NCBI RefSeq assembly: GCF_003344045.1
Contig: NZ_QFWX01000003.1
Coordinates: 496,001-560,000, forward strand
DNA: 64,000 bases
Direction: 5' to 3'
Source: Marinobacter vulgaris
Lineage (GTDB): Bacteria; Pseudomonadota; Gammaproteobacteria; Pseudomonadales; Oleiphilaceae
Shown here: positions 27,706-36,833 of the stretch, one piece after another
Numbering within the stretch: the first letter of the stretch is position 1
How the letters are laid out: every line of letters starts with the position of its first letter
Position numbers and translations under genes: made by a program
Notes under the pieces: generated by a model
What the model was told of the DNA's origin: nothing
What the model saw: the letters and a program-made list of their open reading frames with translations, nothing else
Databases searched by the model: none

Positions 27706-29358
27706 GTGGAACGCGAATCGATGGAATTTGATGTTCTGATCGTCGGCGGTGGCCCAGCTGGCCTCTCCGCGGCCTGTCGTGTCATGCAGATGGCCCAGGA
27801 AGCTGAACAGGAACTGACCGTCTGTGTTGTAGAGAAAGGTTCCGAGATCGGGGCTCATATTCTGGCAGGGACGGTGTTCGAGCCCACTGCCCTCAACGAG
27901 CTGTTCCCGGACTGGAAAGAGAAAGGGGCACCACTGAACACCCCGGTCACCCGTGACGACATTTTCCTGCTGAAGAACCAGGAGAATGCCAACAAGATCC
28001 CCAATGCCTTTGTGCCCAAGAACATGCACAACCACGGCAACTACATCATCAGTCTGGGCAACCTGTGCCGCTGGCTTGCCGAACAGGCGGAAGCCCTGGG
28101 CGTTGAGGTCTATCCCGGTTTCGCCGCCGCCGAAACCATTGTTGAAGATGGCCAGGTTAAAGGCATTATCACCGGTGATATGGGCGTGGCACGTGACGGC
28201 TCCGAAAAAGACGGCTATATGCCGGGTATGGAACTACGCGCCAAGTACACCCTGTTTACCGAGGGCTGCCGCGGTCACCTGGGCAAGCGCCTGATCAGTG
28301 ATTTCAACCTGGATGAAGGCAAGGACCCGCAGCATTACGGCATCGGCATCAAGGAGCTGTGGGACATTGACCCCGCCAAGCACGAGCCTGGCCTGGTTGT
28401 CCATACCACCGGCTGGCCCCTGAACGAATCCGGGTCTACTGGCGGCTCCTTCCTTTATCACCTTGAGGGTGGCCAGGTATATGTGGGCCTGATCGCAGAT
28501 CTGTCCTACAGCAATCCACATCTGAGCCCGTTCGATGAGTTCCAGCGCCTGAAGCTGCACCCGGAAGTCAGCAAGCACCTGGAAGGTGGCAAGCGAGTGG
28601 CCTACGGCGCCCGCGCCATTACCAAGGGCGGTTTCAATTGCCTGCCCAAGATGAGCTTTCCCGGCGGCCTGCTGCTCGGCTGCGATGCTGGTACCTTGAA
28701 CGGCTCCAAGATCAAGGGCTCCCACACCGCCATGAAATCCGGACTTCTGGGCGCCGAAGCCGTGTTTGAGGCGCTGAAGGAAGGCAAGAGCGGTGAGGAA
28801 ATTACCAGCTTCGAGGACCGCTTCAAGGACAGCTGGCTGTACAAGGAGCTATACGCCGAGCGCAACTTCGGCCCGGCCATGCACAAGTTCGGTAATTTCG
28901 TCGGCGGTGCCATCGCCTACTTCGAGCAGAACATCCTGCGGGGCAGCCTGCCGTTTACGTTCCACGACACCACGCCGGACTATGCAACACTGAAGCCGGC
29001 TGACCAGGCCAAGAAAATCGATTATCCGAAGCCTGATAACAAGCTGACCTTCGACAAGCTGTCCTCGGTGTTCATTTCCAACACCAACCACGAAGAAGAT
29101 CAGCCGATCCACCTCAAGCTGACCGACCCGGAGATCCCCATCAAGGAGAATCTGCCGAAGTATAACGAGCCTGCGCAGCGCTACTGCCCGGCTGGTGTGT
29201 ACGAGGTGGTCGATGCGGACGATGGCAGCGGCAAGAAGTTCCAGATCAACGCGCAGAACTGCGTTCACTGCAAGACCTGCGACATCAAGGACCCTGCCCA
29301 GAATATTACCTGGGTAACGCCGGAAGGCGGCGGTGGTCCGAATTACCCGAATATGTAA
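27706..29358 (+). CDS. Electron transfer flavoprotein-ubiquinone oxidoreductase
   Basis: 550 residues. N-terminal FAD Rossmann motif DVLIVGGGPAGLSAACR, the conserved GNYIISLGNLCRWLA segment, GSHTAMKSGLLGAEAVFEAL, and a C-terminal [4Fe-4S] ligand set: Cys in RYCPAGVYEV and the CVHCKTCDIKDP motif. The enzyme moves electrons from ETF to ubiquinone at the membrane. GTG at 27706 is preferred because GAGGAG lies 6 nt before it and MERESMEFDV matches the Pseudomonas start; a TTG at 27667 is less likely. Confidence 0.94.
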   Translation: MERESMEFDVLIVGGGPAGLSAACRVMQMAQEAEQELTVCVVEKGSEIGAHILAGTVFEPTALNELFPDWKEKGAPLNTPVTRDDIFLLKNQENANKIPNAFVPKNMHNHGNYIISLGNLCRWLAEQAEALGVEVYPGFAAAETIVEDGQVKGIITGDMGVARDGSEKDGYMPGMELRAKYTLFTEGCRGHLGKRLISDFNLDEGKDPQHYGIGIKELWDIDPAKHEPGLVVHTTGWPLNESGSTGGSFLYHLEGGQVYVGLIADLSYSNPHLSPFDEFQRLKLHPEVSKHLEGGKRVAYGARAITKGGFNCLPKMSFPGGLLLGCDAGTLNGSKIKGSHTAMKSGLLGAEAVFEALKEGKSGEEITSFEDRFKDSWLYKELYAERNFGPAMHKFGNFVGGAIAYFEQNILRGSLPFTFHDTTPDYATLKPADQAKKIDYPKPDNKLTFDKLSSVFISNTNHEEDQPIHLKLTDPEIPIKENLPKYNEPAQRYCPAGVYEVVDADDGSGKKFQINAQNCVHCKTCDIKDPAQNITWVTPEGGGGPNYPNM

Positions 29359-29373
29359 TTCGGAATGTTGCAT

Positions 29374-29404
29374 AAAAAAACGGCCCACAAGGGGCCGTTT
29401 TTTT
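29374..29404. terminator. Bidirectional terminator between ETF-QO and slyD
   Basis: A and T runs flank the hairpin CGGCCC-ACAAG-GGGCCG. It serves both convergent genes. Confidence 0.93.
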
Positions 29405-29419
29405 CAACCGTGAAAAGCG

Positions 29420-29881
29420 TTAGTGAGCGTGACCGTGCTCTTGCTCTTCGTCAGTTGCATCACGCGCTTCAACCACTTCCACGTCAAAGTGCAGGGTCTG
29501 ACCTGCCAGCGGGTGGTTTGCGTCGATGGTGACAGTTTCGTCGCCTACTTCCACAACACGAACTACCTGGGGGCCGCCCGGAGTCTGTGCCTGGAACTGC
29601 ATGCCTGGTTCGATGGTGTCCACACCTTCAAACGCAGAACGTGGGACTGGCTGAACCAGCTCTTCGTTGACTTCTCCGTACCCTTCAGCCGGCTCAACAG
29701 ATACCTTCACCTGATCGCCTGCGTTCTTTTCATTCAGCGCATTTTCCAGTCCGCCGATAATGTTCTGAGCACCTTCCACATAAGACAGCGGCTCGCGACC
29801 TTCTACACGGGAGGAATCCAGTTCTTCTCCCTGATCGTTGGTGAGCGTGTAGTGGATGGTGACAACACGAGGTTGGGCCAT
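29420..29881 (-). CDS. slyD: FKBP-type peptidyl-prolyl isomerase, SlyD family
   Basis: 153 residues. Features: VTIHYTLTNDQGEELDSS at the start, the insert-in-flap domain after EPAEGYGEVNEELVQ, and HPLAGQTLHFDVEVVEA near residue 120. The C-terminus is short and only slightly His-rich (EQEHGHAH), so the metal-binding tail of E. coli SlyD is largely absent. Cytosolic folding helper. Confidence 0.92.
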   Translation of the reverse strand: MAQPRVVTIHYTLTNDQGEELDSSRVEGREPLSYVEGAQNIIGGLENALNEKNAGDQVKVSVEPAEGYGEVNEELVQPVPRSAFEGVDTIEPGMQFQAQTPGGPQVVRVVEVGDETVTIDANHPLAGQTLHFDVEVVEARDATDEEQEHGHAH

Positions 29882-30084
29882 GTGATCTCCTTGCGTGTCG
29901 CAATGACTGTTTGATTTAAAGTTGGGTAATCGAAAGTAATCATGAACAGCCGGACTGCACAGAGGGACTTACGACCACCGGGCCTCGTTAGAGAGCCAGG
30001 CTCGGTAACAAGTTCGAAAATACAGTTTAACAAGTGTCGAACTGCGTTTTCTACCGTGAGTTATTTGGGACGGTGCCCGGTAAT

Positions 30085-30654
30085 TCAACCGTTGGCGGCA
30101 ACTTTATAGAAATTTCCGTTGCTCCAGACACCTAGGCCGGTTTGGCCCTCCGGCGAATCTTCGGTGACCAGCTCTGCCAGGTCGTAATAGGCCGCGGTGA
30201 CAAGCCGCGCTTCAATCCCGTGACGCACCTTTACCACTGGCCGCGGCTCGTCGCTACCGTCATAGGTGCCAACCCGCAGCGGGTGAGTCGCGCCAATCTC
30301 TATGGTTTCCCCGATATTGGTGGTGACAACCAGCACCTGGTCCCTGCCCTCGCCGAGGGCATGAAGTGAATGCGCCAGCAGCGGGGTATCCTCGACGGTG
30401 ATCCGCCACTTCTCAACAGGCGTGACCAGGTAATACTCACCGTCATCTTCCCGCCGCAGGATGGTAGAAAACATTTTCACAAGCGCTTCACGGCGAATAG
30501 GCCTGCCCTCAAACAGCCACTGGCCATCGCGGGCTATCACAATATCAATGTCTCCGGACAGCTCCGGGTTCCATTTTTCCAGCGGTGGCAGTTCCCGGCT
30601 TTCAGCCTGTGCACTCTCGACCTGTTGCGCAATGGTTTCTGGCTTCTGGGTCAT
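30085..30654 (-). CDS. DUF1285 family protein
   Basis: 189 residues. The diagnostic central segment DGQWLFEGRPIRREALVKMFSTIL (split here as DGQWLFEGRPI and RREALVKMFSTIL) and the YYLVTPVEKWRI that follows mark DUF1285. Structures of this family exist but no firm function is known to me. The ATG at 30654 stands alone upstream of a ~200-nt gap to slyD. Confidence 0.85.
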   Translation of the reverse strand: MTQKPETIAQQVESAQAESRELPPLEKWNPELSGDIDIVIARDGQWLFEGRPIRREALVKMFSTILRREDDGEYYLVTPVEKWRITVEDTPLLAHSLHALGEGRDQVLVVTTNIGETIEIGATHPLRVGTYDGSDEPRPVVKVRHGIEARLVTAAYYDLAELVTEDSPEGQTGLGVWSNGNFYKVAANG

Positions 30655-30741
30655 AACAATCTTCCTGAGTATGGCGATAACCGGACTATGGATGCGGAAC
30701 TGCCAGTTTTAAAGTGGGGACAGGCCAGGATAGCTCCTGAG

Positions 30742-31191
30742 TCATGGCAGAAACTGCGCTCTGAGGTCTGCGCACCCCGGCCCCGCAACCGGCATTTCCA
30801 GTACCACGGCCTGGGCTGTCATGAAAGGAATGCCTCTGCGATGGCCATCGACCAGTAGGGTGGAAAGGCTGCCAACAAAGGGCATATGCGATACGATCAA
30901 TAGCTTTGAGGGGGCCACGTCAATCAGTTCATCCAGGCATCGCGCGGGGTCATCATCCGGAGTGATAAAATCCTTCTCGGTGACGGCGCAATTGAGGATT
31001 TCTGAAGCGATTGCAGCGGTTTGACGGGCACGTACAAGCGGGCTACACCAGATGAGTTCAGGCCGCCAGGGTGACTCTGCGATCTGCGCCGCGACATCCG
31101 CCACGCCATTACGACCGAATTCGGTCAGCTCCCGCTCCCTGTCGAGAGTATGCCAACCGGCTTCACCGTGACGCATAATGATCAAGTGCAC
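30742..31191 (-). CDS. sixA: Phosphohistidine phosphatase SixA
   Basis: 149 residues. The RHGEA catalytic motif is at residues 7-11, with the second catalytic histidine in LLIVSHMPFVG near residue 100, and the substrate-side RARQTAAIAS near 55. SixA removes phosphate from histidine of phosphotransfer domains; in E. coli it acts on the nitrogen PTS protein NPr. It lies 47 nt downstream of gpsA on the same strand and may share its transcript. Confidence 0.92.
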   Translation of the reverse strand: MHLIIMRHGEAGWHTLDRERELTEFGRNGVADVAAQIAESPWRPELIWCSPLVRARQTAAIASEILNCAVTEKDFITPDDDPARCLDELIDVAPSKLLIVSHMPFVGSLSTLLVDGHRRGIPFMTAQAVVLEMPVAGPGCADLRAQFLP

Positions 31192-31238
31192 TGGTTACCT
31201 CCGCAGATACCGAATGCGATTGACTGGTTAGTGGCTGA

Positions 31239-32306
31239 TCATTGGCTTAGGGTGCGGGGCAGAATGAACTCCACGTCGGAGTTCTGCACCGACATCATCA
31301 GGCTGTTAATCACCGCGCTGATGGACGCGCCGTCATAGAGTATTTCGTACAGACCTCTTACCAGGGGCATGTAGATACCGATGGTTTCGGACTTTTCCTT
31401 GACCAGCTTGAGGGTGTAGATACCTTCAGCCACCTGCCCAAGCTCGGCAACCGCGTCGTCCAGCCCCTGCCCCTTGCCAACTGCATATCCGACACGGTAG
31501 TTCCGGCTCTTCGGCGAGGTGCAGGTTACGATCAGATCCCCAACGCCGGCCAGCCCCATAAAGGTCATCGGATTGGCGCCGAGGCTGACCGCAAATCGGC
31601 TCATTTCAGCGAGCCCGCGGGTAATCAACATAGCCTTGGCGTTCTCGCCCAGATCCCGTGCCGAGGCAAGCCCGGCCACGATGGCGTAGATGTTCTTGAG
31701 CGCACCCGCCAGCTCCACCCCATAGACGTCCACATTAGCGTATACCCGCAGGTATTCGCAGCCCAGCAGCTCCTGAACCGAACGCCGGACCTCCGGGTCT
31801 TTGGCGGCAATAACCGTGGCAGTGAGGTCTTGGTTGACGATTTCCCCGGCCAGGTTCGGCCCGCTGAGAACGCCGATCCGGCAACGGGGAATCTCTTCCA
31901 GCAGAATCTCGCTCATCAACTTGAAACCGTGTTCCTCAATGCCTTTGGTCAGGCTGACGACAATCTGCCCGTCCCGGAACTCGGAGCTGTTTTCACGGAT
32001 TACGGAGCGGAACGCCTTGCTGGGGATGGCGACGAAGACGATCTCGGCCTTGCCAACCGCTTCTGGCAGACTGGTTGTCGGCTGGATATCGCCGGTCAAA
32101 AGCACATCCGGCATGTAGCGGCTGTTTATGCCGCTGTCGCGGATCTCGTCGGCCTGGACTGCGTCACGCATCCAGAAGTGCACGGTGTGGCCGTTTTCTC
32201 CAAGGACCTTGGCCATGGCGGTGCCGAAACTTCCGCCGCCGAGGACTGCCACATCATGGCCCGTAGAAGAGGACTCCGGTGGCCGTGGGGCTTTATTATC
32301 AGGCAT
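31239..32306 (-). CDS. gpsA: Glycerol-3-phosphate dehydrogenase [NAD(P)+]
   Basis: 355 residues. NAD(P)-binding motif VAVLGGGSFGTAMAKVL near residue 20, the GPNLAGEI substrate motif near 145, the catalytic-lysine region ELAGALKNIYAIVAG near 205, and the GLAGVGDLIVTCTSPKSRN loop near 265. It makes sn-glycerol-3-phosphate for phospholipids. GGAAG lies 5 nt before the ATG. An N-terminal extension of about 17 polar residues precedes the family core. Confidence 0.95.
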   Translation of the reverse strand: MPDNKAPRPPESSSTGHDVAVLGGGSFGTAMAKVLGENGHTVHFWMRDAVQADEIRDSGINSRYMPDVLLTGDIQPTTSLPEAVGKAEIVFVAIPSKAFRSVIRENSSEFRDGQIVVSLTKGIEEHGFKLMSEILLEEIPRCRIGVLSGPNLAGEIVNQDLTATVIAAKDPEVRRSVQELLGCEYLRVYANVDVYGVELAGALKNIYAIVAGLASARDLGENAKAMLITRGLAEMSRFAVSLGANPMTFMGLAGVGDLIVTCTSPKSRNYRVGYAVGKGQGLDDAVAELGQVAEGIYTLKLVKEKSETIGIYMPLVRGLYEILYDGASISAVINSLMMSVQNSDVEFILPRTLSQ

Positions 32307-32381
32307 AGTTCTTCCGTCATTGCTTGTCGTTGGCCCGGTTACGGCCGGCAGGAATGGATAATACGGTGAAAATCGCCGGCG

Positions 32382-32888
32382 TCAGCCGGGCTCTTCGCAT
32401 TCCAGGGCACGCACCAGGTTCTTGAATTCTTCCCGGTTGCGGCTGTTCAGACCCATCAGCACCCGGTGCGCGTCCAGAACCTTGTCCCGGACATCCTGCT
32501 CACTGGCACGCAATACGGGGATTTCTTCCAGCTCCTCGATACGCGAGGCGGGTTCCCGAACAATGATAAAAATCTTGTCAAAACCCATGGAAGTAATGAT
32601 TCGGGTAATGTCCGGGTTAGTGGAGATAATCGTTGGCAGGAAATTGCTGCGTTTCTGGGCCGCCATGGCGATCTTGGCGAGCAGCCCCAAGGTGGTACTG
32701 TCGATGATCTCGGTTTCCGTGAGATCAATGACCACCGTCTTGAATTCAGGGTCCTGAGTGATGGACTCAACCAGGTTGTCCAGCGTCGAACACAGGTTCA
32801 GCCGGATTTCTCCAATAAACTTGAGGACATAAATGCCCTGTTTTACAGCTTGCAGGATCTTGTAACCAGCCATTGAATCCACTGCCAC
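32382..32888 (-). CDS. hsbA: STAS-domain anti-sigma factor antagonist, HsbA-like
   Basis: 168 residues from GTG 32888 (overlapping the hsbR stop as TAGTG) or 163 from ATG 32873; neither has a strong ribosome site, so coupling with hsbR is likely. A STAS fold covers ~10-110, with the phosphorylatable serine in IIDSTTLGLLAKIA. In Pseudomonas, HsbA is dephosphorylated by HsbR and switches between an anti-sigma factor (FlgM) and a diguanylate cyclase (HsbD), tuning motility against biofilm. A ~50-residue tail follows the STAS domain. Confidence 0.85.
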   Translation of the reverse strand: MAVDSMAGYKILQAVKQGIYVLKFIGEIRLNLCSTLDNLVESITQDPEFKTVVIDLTETEIIDSTTLGLLAKIAMAAQKRSNFLPTIISTNPDITRIITSMGFDKIFIIVREPASRIEELEEIPVLRASEQDVRDKVLDAHRVLMGLNSRNREEFKNLVRALECEEPG

Positions 32889-34096
32889 TATTTCGACGTT
32901 GGGCTATCGTTACTGAAAACTGCATCCGTGACGGATACGATAGCAATATCGTCAGGTAACTCTGTGATCTCGTCGAGACTCAGAGCGTCGCTAAGCGAAG
33001 CAATAGTGTGACTACCTCCCGAGACGAGTTCAAGTAGTGTCTTTTCCTTTTCGTCAAGGCTCTTGGCCTTGATGACCTCCAGGATGCCGTCTGAAAACAG
33101 GATCAGGTGAAAAGACCGCTCCAGCGGCACTTCATAGACTTCCCACTCGGGTGCCTCAAACAGACCTACCGGCAGGCCGCTACCCTCCAGAAACCCGGTG
33201 GTACCACCTTCAATCGAAAGGATAGGCATGGGGAAATGTCCACCCACAGAGTATCGCAGACGCCGGTCGGTGGTGGAAATAATTCCCACGAACACGGTTA
33301 CGTGCTTGCCCAGGCCGGTATCCAGCAATTCCGAGTTGACTCGTTCCAGGAATCGCTCCGGATAGAGAATATCGTCGCTGGAACCCCGCCTCAGATTGCG
33401 CTGCAGGCGGTTGGTCAGGTTTTTCAGCAACACGGTAACAAAGGCAGAGCTGGCGCCGTGGCCCGAGACGTCGGCAATGTAAACCAGTACCTTGTCCTCG
33501 GATATACGAAAGTAATCGAGAAAGTCGCCACTGAGAAACAGGGATGGCTTGATCAGGTGCTCGATGGCGAGGCCGGATAACAGCTGGTCGTTGTCGGGCA
33601 GCATGCGCAGCTGAACCTTGCGCCCTGCCCGCTGGTCCGCCCGTAATTCGGCAATACCATCCCGCAGGTCGCGGTTGGCCTCTTCCAGTTCCTGGCGGTA
33701 AAGCTGGTTGAGGCGGTTAACCCGCACCCGGTCAAACAGTTTGCCAATCACATCATCCAGGGCGCCGCGGTCGCCGGCACAGGGTTTGAGCACGATATCT
33801 GCCGCACCCGCACGAAGAGCATTGACAACCTCGGGAGCGTCTTCGGTGGAATAACAGGCAACGATCGGAGTAAAGGTTTCGGCATCCTCAAGGGTGGACG
33901 CCAGCTCTCCGATGGCATCCGGTGCCATGTCGGCAAAGATGATATCCGGCATATTGTCCTGAAACAGGGCGCGAGCCGAACTCAGATCCGGATAACCGGT
34001 CACATAGAATCCCCTGGCCTCAAGGTACCGAGCCAGCTCCGAACGGGCATGCTCATCCGAATCAATTATAAGAATGCGCTCGGTGCGCGATGTCAT
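32888..34096 (-). CDS. hsbR: Response regulator with PP2C/SpoIIE phosphatase domain, HsbR-like
   Basis: 402 residues. Receiver domain 1-~125 with acidic pair in IDSDEH, phosphoacceptor Asp in IIFADMAPD and Lys in VLKPC; a coiled linker (~130-160); then a SpoIIE/PP2C phosphatase with SGDFLDYFR, VYIADVSGHGASSAF and FSDGILEV carrying the metal ligands. It should dephosphorylate the HsbA-like antagonist encoded next. Pseudomonas HsbR has an additional C-terminal HATPase kinase domain; this protein stops after the phosphatase, so kinase activity must come from elsewhere. Confidence 0.88.
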   Translation of the reverse strand: MTSRTERILIIDSDEHARSELARYLEARGFYVTGYPDLSSARALFQDNMPDIIFADMAPDAIGELASTLEDAETFTPIVACYSTEDAPEVVNALRAGAADIVLKPCAGDRGALDDVIGKLFDRVRVNRLNQLYRQELEEANRDLRDGIAELRADQRAGRKVQLRMLPDNDQLLSGLAIEHLIKPSLFLSGDFLDYFRISEDKVLVYIADVSGHGASSAFVTVLLKNLTNRLQRNLRRGSSDDILYPERFLERVNSELLDTGLGKHVTVFVGIISTTDRRLRYSVGGHFPMPILSIEGGTTGFLEGSGLPVGLFEAPEWEVYEVPLERSFHLILFSDGILEVIKAKSLDEKEKTLLELVSGGSHTIASLSDALSLDEITELPDDIAIVSVTDAVFSNDSPTSK

Positions 34097-34210
34097 GTTT
34101 ATCGCCCTAAACTACCATCGGTAAACGGGAAATTGGCTTTCAGATATCTATTCTGGCACGCCCCTGTGATATAACAAGACATGTTTGCTGTTTTTGGGAG
34201 GTCGTAATCA

Positions 34211-35686
34211 ATGAGAAGTGCCGTAAATGATCTGCTCGGAGCCTATGACAAGCTGATCATGGACCCGGTTCACGGCGGCATTCCGCTCTACCGGCATGAA
34301 ATAAAGGTTATCGATCACCCCCTGTTCCAGCGCCTGCGCAATATCTGCCAGAACGACATTCTCAGCCTGGTGTTCCCCGGCGCCACGCACTCCCGTTTTC
34401 TGCACAGCATCGGCGTCATGCACGTGGGCACCCGCATGTTCCGCTCGATGATCGACGCCTACCTGCGGGAACGACAGCTGAGTGACCAGACCGACCTGAG
34501 CCTGAGCCAACTGGATGCCATTGACTACCTGGCCAAAACCATACGCCTGGGCTGCCTGCTGCACGACAGCGGTCACTCCAGCTTTTCCCATCAGTTCACC
34601 CAGGCCCGACGGATTCGCAACCTGATGTCACGCGCTGACCGTTTTGATGACCTCTGGGAGGGTGTTGATTACTCGATCTATCATCCCACGAGGCCGGATG
34701 AACTCGAGCATGAGCACTATTCCGTGCGCGTCGCCCATGAGGTGCTGTCGTCCATCGATCTGGACTGCGCGGGGCTCGACGCCCGAGACGTCATCGGGAT
34801 TATGGAAACCACGGATGTGAGCCCCAGTGACGCCTTCTGCCGGCACGCCCGCACATTCTGGAACTTCATTGCCGGGGAGGATGCTGACTCCGGCGCGCTC
34901 AGCGAGGCCAATACGCCTCGCCTGGTGATGGACCTGTTGTCATCCATTGTGTCCGGTGAAATTGATGCCGACAGGGCGGACTACATGCTCCGGGACGGGT
35001 TTCATTCGTCCGTGACGATTGGCGGCTTCAATCTTGATCACCTGCTCAGCAACCTGCGCTTTGGCTGGGACGTACGCGAACCCTGGCTGGGGCTGGCCAT
35101 CACCCAGAAGGGACTGGGGGCCCTGGAAGACTTCGTCTATAGCCGCCACCAGATGTACCGCAAGGTTTACGCCCACAAAACCGCTCTCGGCTTTGACTGG
35201 TTGCTGCGGGAGGCCATCAACGAGGTTCTGGAAGACCCCGAGATTTTTGACTGGGTAGATACCTGCCTCAGCGACATGCGCTATTTCGCAGACCTGACAG
35301 ACAGTTTCTTCTGGGAGGCGTTTCGCAAGGTGGCGCGCAGGGAACCCTCGAGCTACTCACGGTGCATTGTGGACCGGATCAAACTGAATCACCTGGATAC
35401 CCGGGAGGACCTTTCTGTTCAGGGCATCGGGGACCACAGTAGCTGGCTGGCAGGAGAGCTGAATCTGGACCCGGAGCAGGTGGTGACCTGCTCGATGCGG
35501 GCCCGGTTTTCCAACATTCAGGACAATTTCAATGGCATCAAGGTCCTGGTGCGAGACCCTATCAACCGGGTCCGCTCATTGAAAAAGATAACCGACATCA
35601 GCGCTTTCTTCAGTAAATTCAGCGACGGCACCATCAGCCACTTTTATGTGCGCCCGGATGTGCTCAACCCCAAACGGACTGAATAA
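34211..35686 (+). CDS. HD-domain phosphohydrolase, dNTPase/YdhJ-like
   Basis: 491 residues. The HD metal site is complete: His in HSRFLHSIGV (~residue 62), His-Asp in GCLLHDSGHSSFSH (~117), and a distal Asp in GEIDADRADYMLRD (~255). The early DPVHGGIPLYRHEIKVIDHPLFQRLR segment (read in two parts) is characteristic of the SAMHD1/dGTPase-like HD group. Likely a nucleotide phosphohydrolase; substrate unknown. GGGAGG lies 9 nt before the ATG. Divergent from hsbR. Confidence 0.87.
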   Translation: MRSAVNDLLGAYDKLIMDPVHGGIPLYRHEIKVIDHPLFQRLRNICQNDILSLVFPGATHSRFLHSIGVMHVGTRMFRSMIDAYLRERQLSDQTDLSLSQLDAIDYLAKTIRLGCLLHDSGHSSFSHQFTQARRIRNLMSRADRFDDLWEGVDYSIYHPTRPDELEHEHYSVRVAHEVLSSIDLDCAGLDARDVIGIMETTDVSPSDAFCRHARTFWNFIAGEDADSGALSEANTPRLVMDLLSSIVSGEIDADRADYMLRDGFHSSVTIGGFNLDHLLSNLRFGWDVREPWLGLAITQKGLGALEDFVYSRHQMYRKVYAHKTALGFDWLLREAINEVLEDPEIFDWVDTCLSDMRYFADLTDSFFWEAFRKVARREPSSYSRCIVDRIKLNHLDTREDLSVQGIGDHSSWLAGELNLDPEQVVTCSMRARFSNIQDNFNGIKVLVRDPINRVRSLKKITDISAFFSKFSDGTISHFYVRPDVLNPKRTE

Positions 35687-35699
35687 CGGCCGGGCTCAA

Positions 35700-36716
35700 T
35701 CAATCAGGTAGTATCCTGTCCACCAATCCCTTGGCGCTCTCGAAAGCGCCTTCAACCCGGCCACCGCTCAGCCAGTCCCCGGCAAGGCCGATGCACTGGT
35801 CATCAAACCAGCGAAAACCTGGCGTCTCTTCGGCAGATGATTTTGCGTAGAGCCAGCGGTGGGATACCACGTCGTCCGGCTGTTCACTGCACCCGGTAAC
35901 GCGTTGGAATGCCTTGACCATGTCTGCCGTTACCTGCTCCGGGCTGGTGTCCTGATGACGATGGGACCATTCCGGGTTGGCGTGCAGCACCCACCACTGG
36001 CCCTGATCGTCCCGGCCAGGCTTGCTGGAGTTATTGGCAACCCAGTAAAGTACCTCATCCTGGCAGCGCATCCCCTCGTAGGGCTGCTCCAGCGGGTCCG
36101 CAAAATACACGGCGGCCGCCCAGCAAGGCTGTACATGACGGACCGGCTCATTCAGCTCCTCGGCAAGCATTTGTAGCTGACTGTTTGCGAACAGCTCCTG
36201 CGTCTGGGCCGGTGGTGCAGTGACGATTACCGCATCGTAGGGCCCGTGAGAGCCGCCATCGGTGTCCCGTAGCGTCCACTGACCACCATTGCTGATCAGA
36301 CGCTCAATCCGGGTTTGCGCCGTGATATCGATGGTCGAGGACAGCTCCCGGGTGATGGCCGTCATTCGCGGTATGCCAACGTATCGCGCTTCATCCGGGA
36401 ACGACTCCCATTGCCCCCCATTATTCTGATAGCCAAACCGCCCCTGCCAGACGCCAAAGCTTGCCTCACCGGCATGATCAGTCAAAAACTGGAGGAACGC
36501 CGGATCTCTTGCTGTAAAGTACTGGGCGCCGATATCGGCAGAGCCCCCGGGAACACGCTTGGCGGTCATGCGGCCGCCCGGACCACGGCTTTTTTCGAAC
36601 ACCGAGACGGCAACATTTCTTTCCCCAAGCAAACGTGCGGCTGTCAGGCCGGCCAACCCTGAACCAACAATGGCTACTCGGCGTATAACAGGCATCTGAT
36701 CGGTTTGGTTAAACAT
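35700..36716 (-). CDS. NAD(P)/FAD-dependent oxidoreductase, renalase-like
   Basis: 338 residues. N-terminal FAD motif VAIVGSGLAGLTAARLL, then FEKSRGPGGRM with the GG-R motif, and the C-terminal FAD motif CIGLAGDWLSGGRVEGAFESA. This matches small amine-oxidase-like flavoproteins (renalase group). It is divergent from the lipid operon and could belong to the same photooxidative response; the substrate is unknown. ATG at 36695 is an alternative start. Confidence 0.84.
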   Translation of the reverse strand: MFNQTDQMPVIRRVAIVGSGLAGLTAARLLGERNVAVSVFEKSRGPGGRMTAKRVPGGSADIGAQYFTARDPAFLQFLTDHAGEASFGVWQGRFGYQNNGGQWESFPDEARYVGIPRMTAITRELSSTIDITAQTRIERLISNGGQWTLRDTDGGSHGPYDAVIVTAPPAQTQELFANSQLQMLAEELNEPVRHVQPCWAAAVYFADPLEQPYEGMRCQDEVLYWVANNSSKPGRDDQGQWWVLHANPEWSHRHQDTSPEQVTADMVKAFQRVTGCSEQPDDVVSHRWLYAKSSAEETPGFRWFDDQCIGLAGDWLSGGRVEGAFESAKGLVDRILPD

Positions 36717-36833
36717 CGTTTAAGGTGCATCCAGATTCGGTTATTGAAACGTAAAACCCGCAAAGCGTTGCATAGGACTCATCCGACAGTTGCGCTGTAC
36801 AGGTAAAACCACGAACTAAAGGGCAATCAGGGT

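Noticed and set aside
32376-32389. CCGGC-GTCA-GCCGG hairpin at the hsbA stop
   Set aside because: A five-pair stem with an interrupted T run; not convincing as a terminator.
36717-36833. ECF-sigma (RpoE/ChrR-type) promoter before the desaturase
   Set aside because: TGAAAC and TAGGAC elements can be picked out but do not match a consensus I can state with confidence.
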